Counted from the stretch's first letter, positions 46,361 to 57,144 are shown. The stretch is 64,000 nucleotides of DNA from Bradyrhizobiaceae bacterium PARB1 (GCA_002256345.1 NKIY01000004.1:141876-205875); one strand, 5' to 3'. Notes: generated by a model not told the origin, from the letters alone. A program made the numbers and translations.

Positions 46361-46481
46361 CGGTCATCCCGGCGAAAGCCGGGATCCATACACACCGTCG
46401 TAGTGGTTTAAACACCCACAACGACGGTGTTTCTATTTTGCATCTCGAGGTTATGGATCCCGGCGTTCGCCGGGATGACAG
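46361..46481. repeat. Dispersed palindromic element (CGGTCATCCCGGCGAAAGCC...GGGATGACAG)
   Basis: Outer arms CGGTCATCCCGGCGAAAGCC and CGGCGTTCGCCGGGATGACA, with inner GGATCCAT/ATGGATCC, form a nested palindrome. A central pair ACACCGTCGT...ACGACGGTGT is also inverted. It lies between the convergent coxM and dadA stops and may end both transcripts. Confidence 0.85.
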
Positions 46482-47735
46482 CTAGAGATACCGCGCGATC
46501 GCCAGCGCGCTCACATCCAGCTCCGGCGCCTTGCCGGCAATCTGGTCCGACAGCACGCGGGCGGTGCCGCAGGCCATCGTCCAGCCGAGCGTGCCGTGGC
46601 CGGTGTTGAGATGCAGGTTGCCGAACTTCGTCGGCCCGACGATGGGCGGACCATCCGGCGTCATCGGCCGCAGCCCGCTCCAGAAGGTGGATTGCGCGAG
46701 ATCGCCGGCCTTCGGAAACAGATCCGTCAGCGACTTGTCGAGCGGCAGTCGGCGCGGCGCCGTCGGCTGCGGCGTGTAGTTGCCGACTTCGGCGGTGCCG
46801 CCGACACGAATACGATCGCCGAGACGGGTGATCGCGACCTTGTAGGTCTCGTCCATGACCGTCGATTCCGGCGCGACGCTCGCATCAGTGATCGGCACCG
46901 TGAGCGAATAGCCCTTCACCGGATACACCGGCGCATCGATGCCGAGCGGACGCAGCAGCAGCGGTGAGAAACTGCCGAGCGCCATCACATATTGGTCGGC
47001 CGTGAACACACCCTTGTCCGTCGTCACCTGCGCAACCCGGCCGCCGGTGACATCCACCGACTTGATCGCGGTCCCATAGACGAACTTCACGCCGAGACCA
47101 GCTGCGATCTTCTCCAGCGCCTGCGTGAACAGATGGCAGTCGCCGGTTTCGTCATCGGGCAGGCGAAGCCCGCCGATGAACAGATCCTGCACGCCGGCAA
47201 GGCCCGGCTCGTATTTCACGCAGCCGGCGCGGTCGAGCACCTGATAGGGCACGCCATACTGCTTGAGGACTTCGATATCGCCCGCAGTGCCATCGAGCTG
47301 CGACTGCTTTCGGAACAGCTGCAGCGTGCCCTGGCTGCGCTCGTCATAGCTGATGCCGGTGTCGGCGCGCAGTGCGCGCAGCTGATCGCGGCTGTATTCG
47401 GCGATGCCGACCATGCGTGATTTGTTGAGCGCGTAGCGCTCGTTGGTGCAGTTGCGCAGCATCTGCAGCATCCAGCGCCACTGATATGGATCGGCCTGCG
47501 GCCGCACCACCAGCGGACCGTATTTATCCATCATCCAGCCGATCGCCTTTTTCGGCACACCCGGTCCCGCCCATGGCGAGGAATAGCCGGGCGAGACTTC
47601 GCCGGCATTGCCGAAACTCGTCTCCAGCGCAGGGCCGGGCTGACGGTCGATCACCGTCACCTCGAATCCCGCCTTGGCGAGATAGTAGGACGTGGTGACG
47701 CCGATGACGCCGGCGCCGAGAACAAGAACCTTCAT
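46482..47735 (-). CDS. dadA: D-amino acid dehydrogenase small subunit (DadA)
   Basis: This 417-residue FAD enzyme starts with the Rossmann motif '[31 protein letters not shown]' and ends with '[35 protein letters not shown]', typical of DadA. It oxidises D-alanine to pyruvate and ammonia, passing electrons to the chain. Its ATG overlaps the alr stop by four bases, so both are translated together. The divergent Lrp-type gene is the probable regulator. Confidence 0.95.
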   Translation of the reverse strand: MKVLVLGAGVIGVTTSYYLAKAGFEVTVIDRQPGPALETSFGNAGEVSPGYSSPWAGPGVPKKAIGWMMDKYGPLVVRPQADPYQWRWMLQMLRNCTNERYALNKSRMVGIAEYSRDQLRALRADTGISYDERSQGTLQLFRKQSQLDGTAGDIEVLKQYGVPYQVLDRAGCVKYEPGLAGVQDLFIGGLRLPDDETGDCHLFTQALEKIAAGLGVKFVYGTAIKSVDVTGGRVAQVTTDKGVFTADQYVMALGSFSPLLLRPLGIDAPVYPVKGYSLTVPITDASVAPESTVMDETYKVAITRLGDRIRVGGTAEVGNYTPQPTAPRRLPLDKSLTDLFPKAGDLAQSTFWSGLRPMTPDGPPIVGPTKFGNLHLNTGHGTLGWTMACGTARVLSDQIAGKAPELDVSALAIARYL

Positions 47736-48895
47736 ATCGCAATCATCCCAGCACGACCGCGCCAGCGCGTGTCGATTTCCTCAGCATAGATTCGTTCGTA
47801 GCGGCGTCCCAGCGATGTCAGCATCTCATAGCCGATGGTGCCGGCCGCAGCGGCGAGAGCGTCGACCGTCTGGTGGCCGCCGATGATTTCCACTTGCGAA
47901 CCGCGTGCCAACGCGCCTGCTGGCAATTCGCTGCAATCCACGATCAGCGAGTCCATCGAGACGCGGCCGGCGACCGGGAGCCGCTTGCCACGGAAATAAA
48001 CGGCGCCGTTCTCGCCGAAGGCGCGCTGCAATCCATCGGCATAGCCGATCGCCAGCGTCGCCAGCCGCGTCGGCTGCGCGGCGCGAAACGCCCAGCCATA
48101 ACCCGCATGCGCGCCAGCCTCGACCTCGCGTGTCTGGATCACCTGCGCGGTGAGGCGGATCACGGGGAGCATCGGATTGACCTGGCCAGGCACCGGATTG
48201 ATGCCGTAGAGCGCCGCGCCGGGACGGACGAGATCGTTGTGAAACGCGCCGCCGAGAAAGATGCCGGACGAGTTGGCGAGCGACTTGCGAACGCCCGGGA
48301 AGTGTTTTGCCTGCGCCGCGAAGGTTTCGCGCTGATGCGCATTGGCCGGATGCGCCGGCTCATCGGCGCAGGCGAGATGGCTCATCACGAAGGACAGATC
48401 GAGCCCGGCGGGCGGCGCCTCGACAAAACGAGCGACATCGCGCGGCGACAGGCCGAAGCGCGACATGCCGCTATCGACCTGGATCGCACAGGGCAGTTTG
48501 CGGCCGAGCAGACGCGCCTGCTCGGACCAGGCCTCAGTTTGCTCCAGCGAATTGAGCACCGGCACGATGCCGAACTCGGCACAGTCGCCCTCGCCGCCCT
48601 CGGGCAGGCCGTTCAGCACATGGATGGTGACATCGCGCGGCAGATGGCGGCGCAGGTCGAGCGCCTCGTCGAGATGGGCAACGAAGAAAATCCGGCAGCC
48701 GGCCTGATACAGCGTCGGCGCCACGCGGCTGGCGCCGAGCCCATAGGCATCGGCCTTCAGCACCCCGGCGCAGGTGACATTTGGGCCGACTTTATTGGCC
48801 AGCAGCCGGTAATTCCGGCCGATCCCGGCGAGATCGATGGTCAGCACCGCACCGGCATGTTGAATGCCGTCCTTCACTTCCACACGAGCCAGCAT
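47732..48895 (-). CDS. alr: Alanine racemase
   Basis: This 387-residue PLP enzyme has the lysine in '[14 protein letters not shown]' (about residue 48), '[12 protein letters not shown]' and the catalytic tyrosine region '[11 protein letters not shown]' (about 275). It interconverts L- and D-alanine. Here it is upstream of dadA, so it probably serves catabolism of L-alanine via D-alanine (DadX-like role), but it could also supply D-alanine for the wall. Confidence 0.94.
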   Translation of the reverse strand: MLARVEVKDGIQHAGAVLTIDLAGIGRNYRLLANKVGPNVTCAGVLKADAYGLGASRVAPTLYQAGCRIFFVAHLDEALDLRRHLPRDVTIHVLNGLPEGGEGDCAEFGIVPVLNSLEQTEAWSEQARLLGRKLPCAIQVDSGMSRFGLSPRDVARFVEAPPAGLDLSFVMSHLACADEPAHPANAHQRETFAAQAKHFPGVRKSLANSSGIFLGGAFHNDLVRPGAALYGINPVPGQVNPMLPVIRLTAQVIQTREVEAGAHAGYGWAFRAAQPTRLATLAIGYADGLQRAFGENGAVYFRGKRLPVAGRVSMDSLIVDCSELPAGALARGSQVEIIGGHQTVDALAAAAGTIGYEMLTSLGRRYERIYAEEIDTRWRGRAGMIAI

Positions 48896-48942
48896 GCCTC
48901 ACGCCTCCGATCGAGGATCAAGGCTGCACTATCTCACCGCAT

Positions 48943-48982
48943 TCACGGTGCTTTACGGCGATTTGGGCCGTTGCTACGGTGA
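48943..48982. promoter_or_regulatory. Candidate Lrp-family site between alr and the Lrp-type gene
   Basis: The bases TTCACGGTGCTTTACGGC and GCCGTTGCTACGGTGA form an imperfect inverted repeat around a short GATTTGG centre in the 150-base divergent gap. Lrp/AsnC octamers bind such sites. The pattern is suggestive only. Confidence 0.4.
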
Positions 48983-49045
48983 TGGGCGCCGGATTTCAGC
49001 GTCATCTGGCAGCATCCTGGTGAATTCCTGCGTCTGGACCCCGAT

Positions 49046-49522
49046 ATGGCCCCCGAGCTCGACTCAATCGACCGAAAGATCCTGCGCGAGATCGTACAGG
49101 ATGCCCGCATCAGCCAGATGGCACTGGCCGAAAAGGTCGGCCTGTCGCCCACCGCCTGCACCCGGCGGCTGGCGACGCTGGAGAAGAAGGGCATCGTCCG
49201 CGGCTATGCCGCCGAGATCGACGCATCCGAGCTCGGCTATATGATGACGGTGCATGTCCACATCACGCTCGACAAGCAGAGCGAGGACGCCCTCTCAGCT
49301 TTCGAGCGCGCCATCGCGCAATGCCCGGATGTGGTGTCGTGCTATCTGATGTCCGGCAATGACGACTATCTCGTCCACGTGCAGGCGCGCGACATGCAGG
49401 ACTATGAGCGCATCCACAAACAGCATTTGTCGCGCATGCCGGGCGTGTCCCGGCTGCATTCGAGCTTCGCGATGCGGACCGTGGTGAAGCGCGGCGTGTC
49501 GCTGTCGGCGCTGAAGGGCTAG
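49046..49522 (+). CDS. Lrp/AsnC family transcriptional regulator
   Basis: This 158-residue regulator has the family helix-turn-helix 'LDSIDRKILREIVQDARISQMALAEKVGLSPTACTRRLATLEKKGIV' (about residues 5-50) and a RAM ligand domain ('VSCYLMSGNDDYLVHVQARDMQDYERI', about 100-125). It is divergent from alr-dadA and so is the likely D/L-alanine-responsive controller (DadR/BkdR type). Its stop overlaps the convergent ABC-F gene by four bases. Confidence 0.92.
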   Translation: MAPELDSIDRKILREIVQDARISQMALAEKVGLSPTACTRRLATLEKKGIVRGYAAEIDASELGYMMTVHVHITLDKQSEDALSAFERAIAQCPDVVSCYLMSGNDDYLVHVQARDMQDYERIHKQHLSRMPGVSRLHSSFAMRTVVKRGVSLSALKG

Positions 49523-51141
49523 CTATGCAGCCCCGGCGCTTCCTGGCCGGTGCGCTCGACATATTCCGTATAGCCGCCGCCATATTGATGGATGCCTTCC
49601 GGCGTCAGCTCCAGCACGCGGTTCGACAACGCAGCCAGAAAGTGGCGGTCATGCGAAACGAACAGCATGGTGCCCTCGAAATCCGCCAGCGCCTTGATCA
49701 GCATTTCCTTGGTGGCCATGTCCAGATGGTTGGTCGGCTCGTCGAGCACCAGGAAGTTCGGCGGATCGAACAGCATCTTGGCCATCACCAGACGCGCCTT
49801 CTCACCGCCTGACAGCACACGGCAACGCTTCTCCACATCGTCGCCGGAGAAGCCGAAGCAACCGGCCAGCGCGCGCAAAGTGCCCTGCCCTGCCTGCGGA
49901 AACGTGTCTTCGAGATTCTGGAAGATGGTGCGCTCGCCATCGAGCAGGTCCATCGCGTGCTGGGCGAAATAGCCCATCTTCACGCTGCCGCCGATGGTAA
50001 CACTGCCCGTATCGGGCTCGGACGCGCCGGCCACCAGCTTCAGCAGCGTCGACTTGCCGGCGCCGTTGATACCCATGATGGCCCAGCGCTCCTTGCGGCG
50101 GACCATGAAGTCGAGGCCTTCGTAAATGACCTTGCTGCCGTAGGCCTTGTTGACGCCCTTCAGCGCCGCGACATCTTCGCCCGAACGCGGTGCCGGCAGG
50201 AAGTCGAAGGCCACGGTCTCGCGACGCTTCGGCGGTTCGACGCGCTCGATCTTGTCGAGTTTCTTCACGCGGCTCTGCACTTGCGCCGCATGCGAGGCGC
50301 GCGCCTTGAAGCGCTCGATGAACTTGATTTCCTTGGCGAGCATCGCCTGCTGGCGTTCGAACTGCGCCTGCTGCTGCTTCTCGTTCATGGCGCGCTGCGC
50401 CTCATAGAACTCGTAGTCGCCCGAATAGGAATTCAGCGAGCCGCCATCGATCTCCATGATCTTGGTGACAATGCGGTTCATGAATTCGCGGTCATGCGAG
50501 GTCATGAGCAATGCGCCCTCATAACCCTTGAGGAAGCCTTCGAGCCAGATCAGGCTTTCGAGATCGAGATGGTTCGACGGTTCGTCGAGCAGCATCACAT
50601 CGGGGCGCATCAACAGAATGCGCGCCAGCGCGACGCGCATCTTCCAGCCGCCGGAGAGCTTGCCGACATCGCCGTCCATCATCTCTTGCGAGAAGGAGAG
50701 ACCATCCAGCACTTCGCGTGCGCGACCTTCCAGTGCGTAGCCGTCCAATTCCTCGAAGCGCGCCTGCACCTCGCCATAGCGGGTGATGATCTCGTCCATG
50801 TTGTCGGCCTGGTCCGGATCGGCCATGGCCGCCTCAAGCTCCTTCAGCTCGGTGGCGACCACGCTGACTGGCCCGGCGCCCTCCATCACTTCGGCCACCG
50901 CGCTGTGGCCGGACATCTCGCCGACATCCTGGCTGAAATAACCGATGGTGACGCCGCGCTCGACCACCACCTGGCCTTCATCCGGCAGCTCGCGGCCGGT
51001 CACCAGACGAAACAGCGTGGTCTTGCCGGAGCCATTGGGGCCGACAAGGCCGATCTTCTCGCCCTTCAGCAGCGCGCCGGCGGCTTCGATGAAGACGATC
51101 TGATGACCGTTCTGCTTGCTGATATTGTCGAGGCGGATCAT
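49519..51141 (-). CDS. ABC-F family ATPase (ribosome-associated type)
   Basis: This 540-residue protein has no membrane helix and two ABC domains. Walker A motifs are 'GPNGSGKTT' (about residue 33) and 'GINGAGKST' (about 357); signatures are 'LSGGWKMRVALA' (about 156) and 'LSGGEKARLVMA' (about 450); Walker B includes 'VMLLDEPSNHLD' and 'FLVLDEPTNHLD'. The charged linker between domains ('MNEKQQQAQFERQQAMLAKEIKFIERFKA') is the ABC-F P-site tRNA-interaction motif. Such proteins act on ribosomes; antibiotic resistance is possible but not implied. ATG 51141 (MIRLDN) is chosen as the family-typical N-terminus; the upstream extension to 51198 is less likely. Confidence 0.93.
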   Translation of the reverse strand: MIRLDNISKQNGHQIVFIEAAGALLKGEKIGLVGPNGSGKTTLFRLVTGRELPDEGQVVVERGVTIGYFSQDVGEMSGHSAVAEVMEGAGPVSVVATELKELEAAMADPDQADNMDEIITRYGEVQARFEELDGYALEGRAREVLDGLSFSQEMMDGDVGKLSGGWKMRVALARILLMRPDVMLLDEPSNHLDLESLIWLEGFLKGYEGALLMTSHDREFMNRIVTKIMEIDGGSLNSYSGDYEFYEAQRAMNEKQQQAQFERQQAMLAKEIKFIERFKARASHAAQVQSRVKKLDKIERVEPPKRRETVAFDFLPAPRSGEDVAALKGVNKAYGSKVIYEGLDFMVRRKERWAIMGINGAGKSTLLKLVAGASEPDTGSVTIGGSVKMGYFAQHAMDLLDGERTIFQNLEDTFPQAGQGTLRALAGCFGFSGDDVEKRCRVLSGGEKARLVMAKMLFDPPNFLVLDEPTNHLDMATKEMLIKALADFEGTMLFVSHDRHFLAALSNRVLELTPEGIHQYGGGYTEYVERTGQEAPGLHS

Positions 51142-51277
51142 TGGAGGAGGGACTCGCAGGACGAAATGGAAGGCCTCGCAATAAGGCATCGCATCCACCT
51201 GCGAAAGGATATTTTGCGCTGCAAACGCCCAATCAGCCGGTATGCTGTGGTGGCAAAGATGAAATCAGGGGCCTCCA

Positions 51278-52225
51278 ATGACGAAGACAATCCAGCCGAC
51301 ACCGCAAACCGTCCATTGGGGCTATTTCGACGCCAAACAGCCTGCCATCGCCACCATCGAGCCCGGCGAAACCATCACCATGACCAGCGTCAGTGGCACG
51401 CGCGACCATCTCCCGAGCGATCCCGCCATGACGCCGCGCCCGGAACTGCTCGCCATCATTGATGCGGTGAAGCCCGATCTCGGGCCGCATATTCTCACCG
51501 GCCCGGTCGCCGTGCGCGGCGCCGAGCCGGGCGATGCGCTGCGCGTCGAGATCCAGGACGTCCAGCTTGCCGATGACTGGGGCTACATGCTGTTCCGCCC
51601 CGGCATGGGCACCCTGCCCGACGACTTCGATTATTTCCGCCGCGTCCATATCGGACTCGATCGCACCAATAACATTGTCAGGACGCCCTGGGGCATCACG
51701 CTGGAAGCAAAACCCTTCTTCGGCGTGATGGGCACGGCGCCGAAGCCGGAAGTCGGCCGCGCCTCATCGACCATGCCGTCGCATTTCGGCGGCAATATCG
51801 ACAACAAGGAGCTTGGCGCCGGCAGCGTGCTGTATCTGCCGGTGTGGACCGCTGGCGGTCTGTTCTCCTGCGGTGACGGCCACGCCGTGCAAGGCGATGG
51901 CGAAGTCTGCGTCACTGCCGTGGAGACCGGCCTCACCGGCACGTTCAAGATCGATCTCGTGAAGAACGCGAATCTCGAAGCGCCCTATGCCGAGACGAAG
52001 GATCACCTCATCACCATGGCCTTCGATCCCGATCTGGATGAAGCCGCGCGCATCGCACTGCGCCGGATGATCGCCATGGTGGCGGCGCGCACCACGCTCT
52101 CGAGCGAGGACGCCTATATGCTTTGCAGTCTCGCTGCAGATGTGCGCGTCACCCAGCTCGTCAATCTGGAAAAGGGCGTCCATGTGATGGTGCCGCATGA
52201 GGTGATCGCGCAGGCGAAGCGCTGA
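51278..52225 (+). CDS. Acetamidase/formamidase family protein
   Basis: This 315-residue enzyme has the FmdA/AmdA pattern: 'HWGYFDAKQPAIATIEPGETI' near the start, 'ILTGPVAVRGAEPGDALRVEI' (about residue 75), 'MPSHFGGNIDNKEL' (about 170) and 'LFSCGDGHAVQGDGEVCVTAVE' (about 200). It would hydrolyse formamide or acetamide to ammonia plus acid. It is transcribed alone, divergent from the ABC-F gene. Confidence 0.92.
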   Translation: MTKTIQPTPQTVHWGYFDAKQPAIATIEPGETITMTSVSGTRDHLPSDPAMTPRPELLAIIDAVKPDLGPHILTGPVAVRGAEPGDALRVEIQDVQLADDWGYMLFRPGMGTLPDDFDYFRRVHIGLDRTNNIVRTPWGITLEAKPFFGVMGTAPKPEVGRASSTMPSHFGGNIDNKELGAGSVLYLPVWTAGGLFSCGDGHAVQGDGEVCVTAVETGLTGTFKIDLVKNANLEAPYAETKDHLITMAFDPDLDEAARIALRRMIAMVAARTTLSSEDAYMLCSLAADVRVTQLVNLEKGVHVMVPHEVIAQAKR

Positions 52226-52246
52226 CAATTCGGGCTGCGGCGAATT

Positions 52247-52372
52247 CGTGTCCCGGACGCGATGCGGCGCGCAGTGCCGCTTCGTAGAGCCGGGACTGTA
52301 TCGGACGCCGGAGTTCGTAACGGTCCCGGTTCTGCGCAGCAGCGTTGCACGATGCAGCGCGCCCGGGACACG
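52247..52372. repeat. Palindromic element (CGTGTCCCGG...CCGGGACACG)
   Basis: The left arm CGTGTCCCGGACGCGATGCG and the right arm CGCGCCCGGGACACG are inverted copies about 125 bases apart. Inner GCCGGGACTG/GGTCCCGG segments are also paired. It lies between the acetamidase stop and a small minus-strand gene, and is a different family from the GTCATCCC elements. Confidence 0.65.
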
Positions 52373-52375
52373 GGA

Positions 52376-52546
52376 CTAACTGCTGCGCCGCTGCCCCGCG
52401 AGCCAGGCGCTATTCTCCGCCAGCGTCTTCAGCGCCAGCGCGACCTGGCGCAGCTCGTTGCGCTCAGGGCCCAGCGGCAATGCGCGGGCCTTGCGCAATG
52501 CGATGCGGGCCAGATCTTTCAGTTCCTCTGCGATGCGGTGTGTCAT
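52376..52546 (-). CDS. Small conserved-looking hypothetical protein
   Basis: This protein of 56 codons has 'ELKDLARIALRKARALPLGPERNELRQVALALKTLAE', an amphipathic 'ALPxGPERNELRQ' pattern that recurs in small unannotated proteins of Bradyrhizobiaceae as I recall it. ATG 52546 is preferred over 52564. Function unknown; no operon partner. Confidence 0.55.
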   Translation of the reverse strand: MTHRIAEELKDLARIALRKARALPLGPERNELRQVALALKTLAENSAWLAGQRRSS

Positions 52547-52669
52547 GGCGGAACAACGCCGCAAGACGGAACTCGGTTTTGCGCGCTGGTCAGCTATTCA
52601 GGCGGAACCGTGCGGGGAACTTGAGGGAACTCCGACGCGTCACGCTCGCGTGAGCGCTGGAACCGTCGA

Positions 52670-54700
52670 TCACTTGCGGATCGGCACGCCCTTGGTGGTG
52701 AATTTCCCCATCTTGCCGCCACCCGACCGGATCGGCCGGTTCGTGCCGGCGGCCTTGCCCGTGCCCGGCGGCTGATGCGCCGGCACAAGCTGCTCCGGCC
52801 GCGGCCCGATCAGGTCGGCACGGCCCATCGCTTTCAGAGCCTCGCGGATCACCGGCCAGTTATCCGGATCGTGATAGCGCAAGAATGCCTTGTGCAACCG
52901 GCGCTGCCGCAGGCCCTTGATCGCTTCCACCTTCTCGCTGGCGCCATGGCGCACGCCGCGCAGCGGATTGATGCCGGTGTGATACATCGCCGTCGCGGTC
53001 GCCATCGGTGACGGCAGGAAGGTCTGCACCTGATCGGCGCGGTAGCGGTTCTTCTTCAGCCACAGCGCCAAGTTCATCATGTCCTCATCCGTCGTGCCCG
53101 GATGCGCCGCGATGAAATACGGAATCAGGAAGTACTTCTTGCCGGCCTTCTGCACGGCGGCGTCGAACATCTTCTTAAAGCGGTTATAGGTGCCGATGCC
53201 CGGCTTCATCATCTTGTCGAGCGGCCCGCGCTCGGTGTGCTCCGGCGCGATCTTCAGATAGCCGCCGACATGATGGGTGACGAGCTCCTCGACATATTTC
53301 GGGCTCTGCACCGCGAGATCGTAGCGCACGCCCGAAGCGACCATCACCTTCTTGATGCCCTTGGTCTCGCGCACCTTGCGATACAGGCTGATCAGCTCGT
53401 CATGCGACGTGTTGAGATTCGGGCAGATGTCCGGAAACACGCAGGACGGCAGCCGGCAGGCCTTCTCGACCTTCGGGTCCTTGCAGGCCATCCGGTACAT
53501 GTTGGCAGTCGGGCCGCCGATATCGGAGATCACGCCGGTGAAGCCCGGCGTCTTGTCGCGGATCTTTTCGATCTCCTGCAGGATCGATTTTTCCGACCGG
53601 TTCTGAATGATGCGGCCTTCATGCTCGGTGATCGAGCAGAAAGTGCAGCCGCCGAAGCAGCCGCGCATGATCGTCACCGAAAACTTGATCATGTCCCAGG
53701 CGGGAATCTTGGCATCGCCATAGGACGGATGCGGCGCACGCGCATAAGGCAGGTCATAGACCGCATCCATCTCGTCGGATGTCAGCGGGATCGGCGGCGG
53801 ATTGAGCCAGAGATCGCGATCGCCGTGCTTCTGCACCAGCGCACGCGCATTGCCGGGATTGGCCTCACGATGCAACACGCGCGAGGCGCGGGCATAGGCT
53901 TCCTTGTCCTGCTCGACCTGCTCGCAAGATGGCAGCCGCACCACGGTGTCGCCGCTCTGGCGTGACGCACCTTCATCGGCGGAATCGAGATCGTCCGCCG
54001 GCAGTTCGGTGTAGTTCTCCGGCACGCGGCGGAACAGCGCGACGCCTCTGATGTCGTCGAGATCGCGCGGCGATTCGCCATCGGCCAGGCGATGCGCGAC
54101 TTCGACCACCGCGCGCTCGGCATTGCCGTAGAGCAGCAGATCGGCTTTCGCATCGGCGAGAATCGAGCGGCGCACCTTCTCCGACCAGTAATCGTAATGC
54201 GCGATGCGGCGGAGCGAGGCCTCGATGCCGCCGAGCACGATCGGCACGTCCTTGAACGCCTCGCGACAGCGCTGCGCATAAACCACGGTGCAGCGATCCG
54301 GCCGCTTGCCGCCCTCGCCGCCCGGCGTATAGGCGTCGTCGCTGCGAATGCGGCGATCCGCGGTGTAGCGGTTCACCATGGAATCCATATTGCCGCCGGT
54401 GACACCGAAGAACACCAGCGGCCTGCCGAGCGCCTTGGACGGCTCCGCCGAATGCCAGTCCGGCTGCGAAATGATGCCGACGCGAAAACCCTGCGCTTCC
54501 AAGAGGCGGCCGATGATGGCCATGCCGAAGGAGGGATGGTCCACATAGGCATCGCCGGTGACCAGCACGATGTCGCAGGCATCCCAGCCGAGTTCATCCA
54601 TCTCGGCACGGCTCATGGGCAGGAACGGCGCCGGCTTGCGCAGCACGGTCTGGCCCGCCCAGGCCATCAGGGGTTTTTCAGCGACTGCGAGATTGTTCAT
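52670..54700 (-). CDS. YgiQ family radical SAM protein
   Basis: This 676-residue protein has the radical SAM cluster motif '[17 protein letters not shown]' (CxxxCxxC, about residue 348) and the YgiQ N-terminal domain ('[32 protein letters not shown]'). A C-terminal '[24 protein letters not shown]' segment follows. The family is of unknown reaction despite broad occurrence. The gene is alone, with a 120-base gap to the yeiH gene. Confidence 0.93.
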   Translation of the reverse strand: MNNLAVAEKPLMAWAGQTVLRKPAPFLPMSRAEMDELGWDACDIVLVTGDAYVDHPSFGMAIIGRLLEAQGFRVGIISQPDWHSAEPSKALGRPLVFFGVTGGNMDSMVNRYTADRRIRSDDAYTPGGEGGKRPDRCTVVYAQRCREAFKDVPIVLGGIEASLRRIAHYDYWSEKVRRSILADAKADLLLYGNAERAVVEVAHRLADGESPRDLDDIRGVALFRRVPENYTELPADDLDSADEGASRQSGDTVVRLPSCEQVEQDKEAYARASRVLHREANPGNARALVQKHGDRDLWLNPPPIPLTSDEMDAVYDLPYARAPHPSYGDAKIPAWDMIKFSVTIMRGCFGGCTFCSITEHEGRIIQNRSEKSILQEIEKIRDKTPGFTGVISDIGGPTANMYRMACKDPKVEKACRLPSCVFPDICPNLNTSHDELISLYRKVRETKGIKKVMVASGVRYDLAVQSPKYVEELVTHHVGGYLKIAPEHTERGPLDKMMKPGIGTYNRFKKMFDAAVQKAGKKYFLIPYFIAAHPGTTDEDMMNLALWLKKNRYRADQVQTFLPSPMATATAMYHTGINPLRGVRHGASEKVEAIKGLRQRRLHKAFLRYHDPDNWPVIREALKAMGRADLIGPRPEQLVPAHQPPGTGKAAGTNRPIRSGGGKMGKFTTKGVPIRK

Positions 54701-54819
54701 GCGCCGTGGAATAAGGCTCCCAAGTCCGGATTACAACGGCAGCACCGTAATTCAGGCAAAAAGGAACCGACGCAGACGCGTTAACAATGAAACGTTACGC
54801 GCCGATGGTACCCGGCCCA

Positions 54820-55821
54820 TCAGATCAGCTTCAGCGCGATGGCGCTGAGGCAGCCCAGCGCGATCAGCGACAATGTGCCCGCGGCAAGTACCCTGCCGCC
54901 CGCGGTCATCACCGATCGCAGATCGACGGACAGGCCGAGCGCCGCCATCGACAGGATGGTCAGGATCGTCGAGGCGGTGTGCAGCGGTGCGAGCGCCGCC
55001 GCCGGAATGAGCTGAAACGAGCCCAGACACATCATCAGCAAGAATCCGATGATGAACCACGGCAGCATGTCGCGCAGCGCCGGGCGCTTGCCGTTGGTCC
55101 GCCCGCTCCACAGACCGAGCAGGATCACCACGGGACCGAGCATCAGGACGCGCATCAGCTTGACCACGGTGCCGATCTGCACGCTCGCCGCGCCGATCGC
55201 ATGCGTGGCCGCGAGAACCTGCGGCACCGCGTAGACAGTCAGCCCCGCCGCAACGCCATATTGCCACTGGTTCAGGCCCAGCACCGTGACGCAGAGCGGC
55301 AACAGCAGCACCACCAGAATGCCGAGCGCCGCCGTGAAAGAGATCGACGACGCGACATCTTCCGGCCGCGCATCGATCACCGGCGCTGCGGCCACGATGG
55401 CCGAATTGCCGCAGATGGAATTGCCGCAGGCGACCAGCGTCGCCAGCTTGTCCGGCAGGCCGAGCAGGCGCGACAGCGTGTAGCTGATCACCAGCGACAG
55501 CAGCACCACCAGTGCCACCGCCAGCACCAGCCGCAGGCCTGCCTGTTGGATGGTGGCAAAGCTGATGGACGCGCCGAGCAGCACGATGGCCAGTTCGAGC
55601 AGGCTTTTCGAGGCGAAATGCACGCCGGCGCGTGCCCGGGCATGCAGACCGAAGCCCGTATGCAGGGCGGTGCCGAGCAGGATTGCGAAGACCAGCGCGT
55701 CAACCAGGGGATTGCCGAGCAGGTGGATTTCGAGGCGCTCGATGCCCAGCGCCAGCAGGGTGACGAGAGCTGCGAGGGTCAGGCCGGGGCCGAGATCGAT
55801 GATGCGCTTTATGGAGGACAT
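54820..55821 (-). CDS. yeiH: YeiH family putative sulfate/sulfonate exporter
   Basis: This 333-residue inner-membrane protein has about ten helices and motifs such as 'NPLVDALVFAILLGTALHTGFG' and 'LVACGNSICGNSAIVAAAPVI', where the GNSICGNSAI segment is the family's signature. YeiH proteins are Cons_hypoth698 exporters. It is divergent from a LysR regulator of the YeiE type, as in enteric bacteria, which supports the assignment. Confidence 0.92.
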   Translation of the reverse strand: MSSIKRIIDLGPGLTLAALVTLLALGIERLEIHLLGNPLVDALVFAILLGTALHTGFGLHARARAGVHFASKSLLELAIVLLGASISFATIQQAGLRLVLAVALVVLLSLVISYTLSRLLGLPDKLATLVACGNSICGNSAIVAAAPVIDARPEDVASSISFTAALGILVVLLLPLCVTVLGLNQWQYGVAAGLTVYAVPQVLAATHAIGAASVQIGTVVKLMRVLMLGPVVILLGLWSGRTNGKRPALRDMLPWFIIGFLLMMCLGSFQLIPAAALAPLHTASTILTILSMAALGLSVDLRSVMTAGGRVLAAGTLSLIALGCLSAIALKLI

Positions 55822-55916
55822 GTTTCCCTCAATGGGCTTAAGAGAAAAATATTCTTCCTTTAAATCCCATTCTATCGCATAATTATAATCATTCCATTCG
55901 ATTTACCCGGACAGTT

Positions 55917-56807
55917 GTGACCCTCGATCAGCTCGCAGCCTTTGTCGCCGTGGCGGAGCGTCAGCACCTGACGCAGGCGGCGGCTGCGCTGAACCTGTCG
56001 TCCTCGGCGGTCAGCTCGGCCATCAAGGCGCTGGAAACGGCGCATGGCGTGGCGCTGTTTCACCGTGTCGGCCGCGGCATCGAGATGACTCCGGCGGGCC
56101 GCCGCTTCCTGCCGGAAGCGCGCGACATGCTGGCGCGCGCCAGGGGCACCGCACGCCTGCTCGATGAGCTGGCCGGCACCGCGCACGGCGTCATCGAATT
56201 GCAGGCGAGCCAGACCATCGCGAATTACTGGCTGCCGCCGCGCCTGATGCGCTTTCACGCCGAACATCCCGGCATCGAGATCAAGCTGCAGCTCGGCAAC
56301 ACCACCACGGTGACCGAAGCCGTGATCTCTGGCGCCGCAGAACTCGGCTTCATCGAAGGCACCATCGACGAACCGGCGCTGGCATCGCAGCGCGTGGCCT
56401 CCGACCGGCTCATGATCGTGGTGTCGACGCGTCAACCCACCGATGACGATATCCCGCTCACCAGCACCGACGATCTGCTGTCGCTGTCCTGGGTGATGCG
56501 CGAGCCCGGTTCCGGCACGCGCTCCGTCTTCGAAGCGGCGCTGCGTGCGCACAAGATTGATCCCGCACGACTCAATATCGTGATGACTCTGCCATCGAAT
56601 GAGGCGGTGCTGACGGCGGTGCGCAACAGTGCAGCCGCGACGGCCTTGTCGGAAGCGGTGGTGACGCCCTTCCTGCACAATGGTGAATTGCGCGCACTGC
56701 CCTTCGCACTCGACCTCCGCGAATTCACGCTGCTGCGCCACAAGGAGCGGCCGCTTTCCGCGGTTGCGCGAGCATTCGAGAAATACTGCCGATCTTTCAA
56801 AGCATAA
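55917..56807 (+). CDS. LysR family regulator (YeiE-like)
   Basis: This 296-residue regulator has a GTG start and a LysR helix-turn-helix ('TQAAAALNLSSSAVSSAIKALETAHGVALFHR', about residues 18-49) followed by a periplasmic-binding-like effector domain. Its divergent position beside yeiH matches the yeiE-yeiH pair. The intergenic 95 bases are AT-rich and include the palindrome ATAATTAT at about 55878, a possible binding site. Confidence 0.92.
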   Translation: MTLDQLAAFVAVAERQHLTQAAAALNLSSSAVSSAIKALETAHGVALFHRVGRGIEMTPAGRRFLPEARDMLARARGTARLLDELAGTAHGVIELQASQTIANYWLPPRLMRFHAEHPGIEIKLQLGNTTTVTEAVISGAAELGFIEGTIDEPALASQRVASDRLMIVVSTRQPTDDDIPLTSTDDLLSLSWVMREPGSGTRSVFEAALRAHKIDPARLNIVMTLPSNEAVLTAVRNSAAATALSEAVVTPFLHNGELRALPFALDLREFTLLRHKERPLSAVARAFEKYCRSFKA

Positions 56808-56898
56808 CGCTGCTTGATCGAACCTCTCATCTCATCGGCGGAACATATGGCTGTGTTCGCCGTTTTGTCGGGTTGAGAGTGTGTAAGATTGCAGTGTG

Positions 56899-57144
56899 AT
56901 GGCCTGGTCCGATCGTTTTTCCGACCCTATCCAGATTCCGAATGGCGACAGAATCGAGACGCTTCGCGATGCGGGCGCCTATATCGCCCGGCTTCCCAAT
57001 TGCGAATACAAGACCGATGCATGGCGTACCGCCACGCACCTGTTGATCGAGGCCGCCGAAGGCGCGGTGTCGGTCGAACTCGCGCGTTTCGCGATCCTGC
57101 AGGCCTTTGCCGTCGAACGGGAAAAAGAGACGCTGGCGCTATGA
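56899..57144 (+). CDS. Small hypothetical protein
   Basis: This 81-residue protein (MAWSDRFSDP...) contains 'LRDAGAYIARLP', a phrase I recognise from small unannotated proteins of Bradyrhizobiaceae, followed by a helical tail ('TAWRTATHLLIEAAEG'). ATG 56899 is chosen; GTG 56896 is one codon earlier. No function or domain is known to me. Confidence 0.6.
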   Translation: MAWSDRFSDPIQIPNGDRIETLRDAGAYIARLPNCEYKTDAWRTATHLLIEAAEGAVSVELARFAILQAFAVEREKETLAL

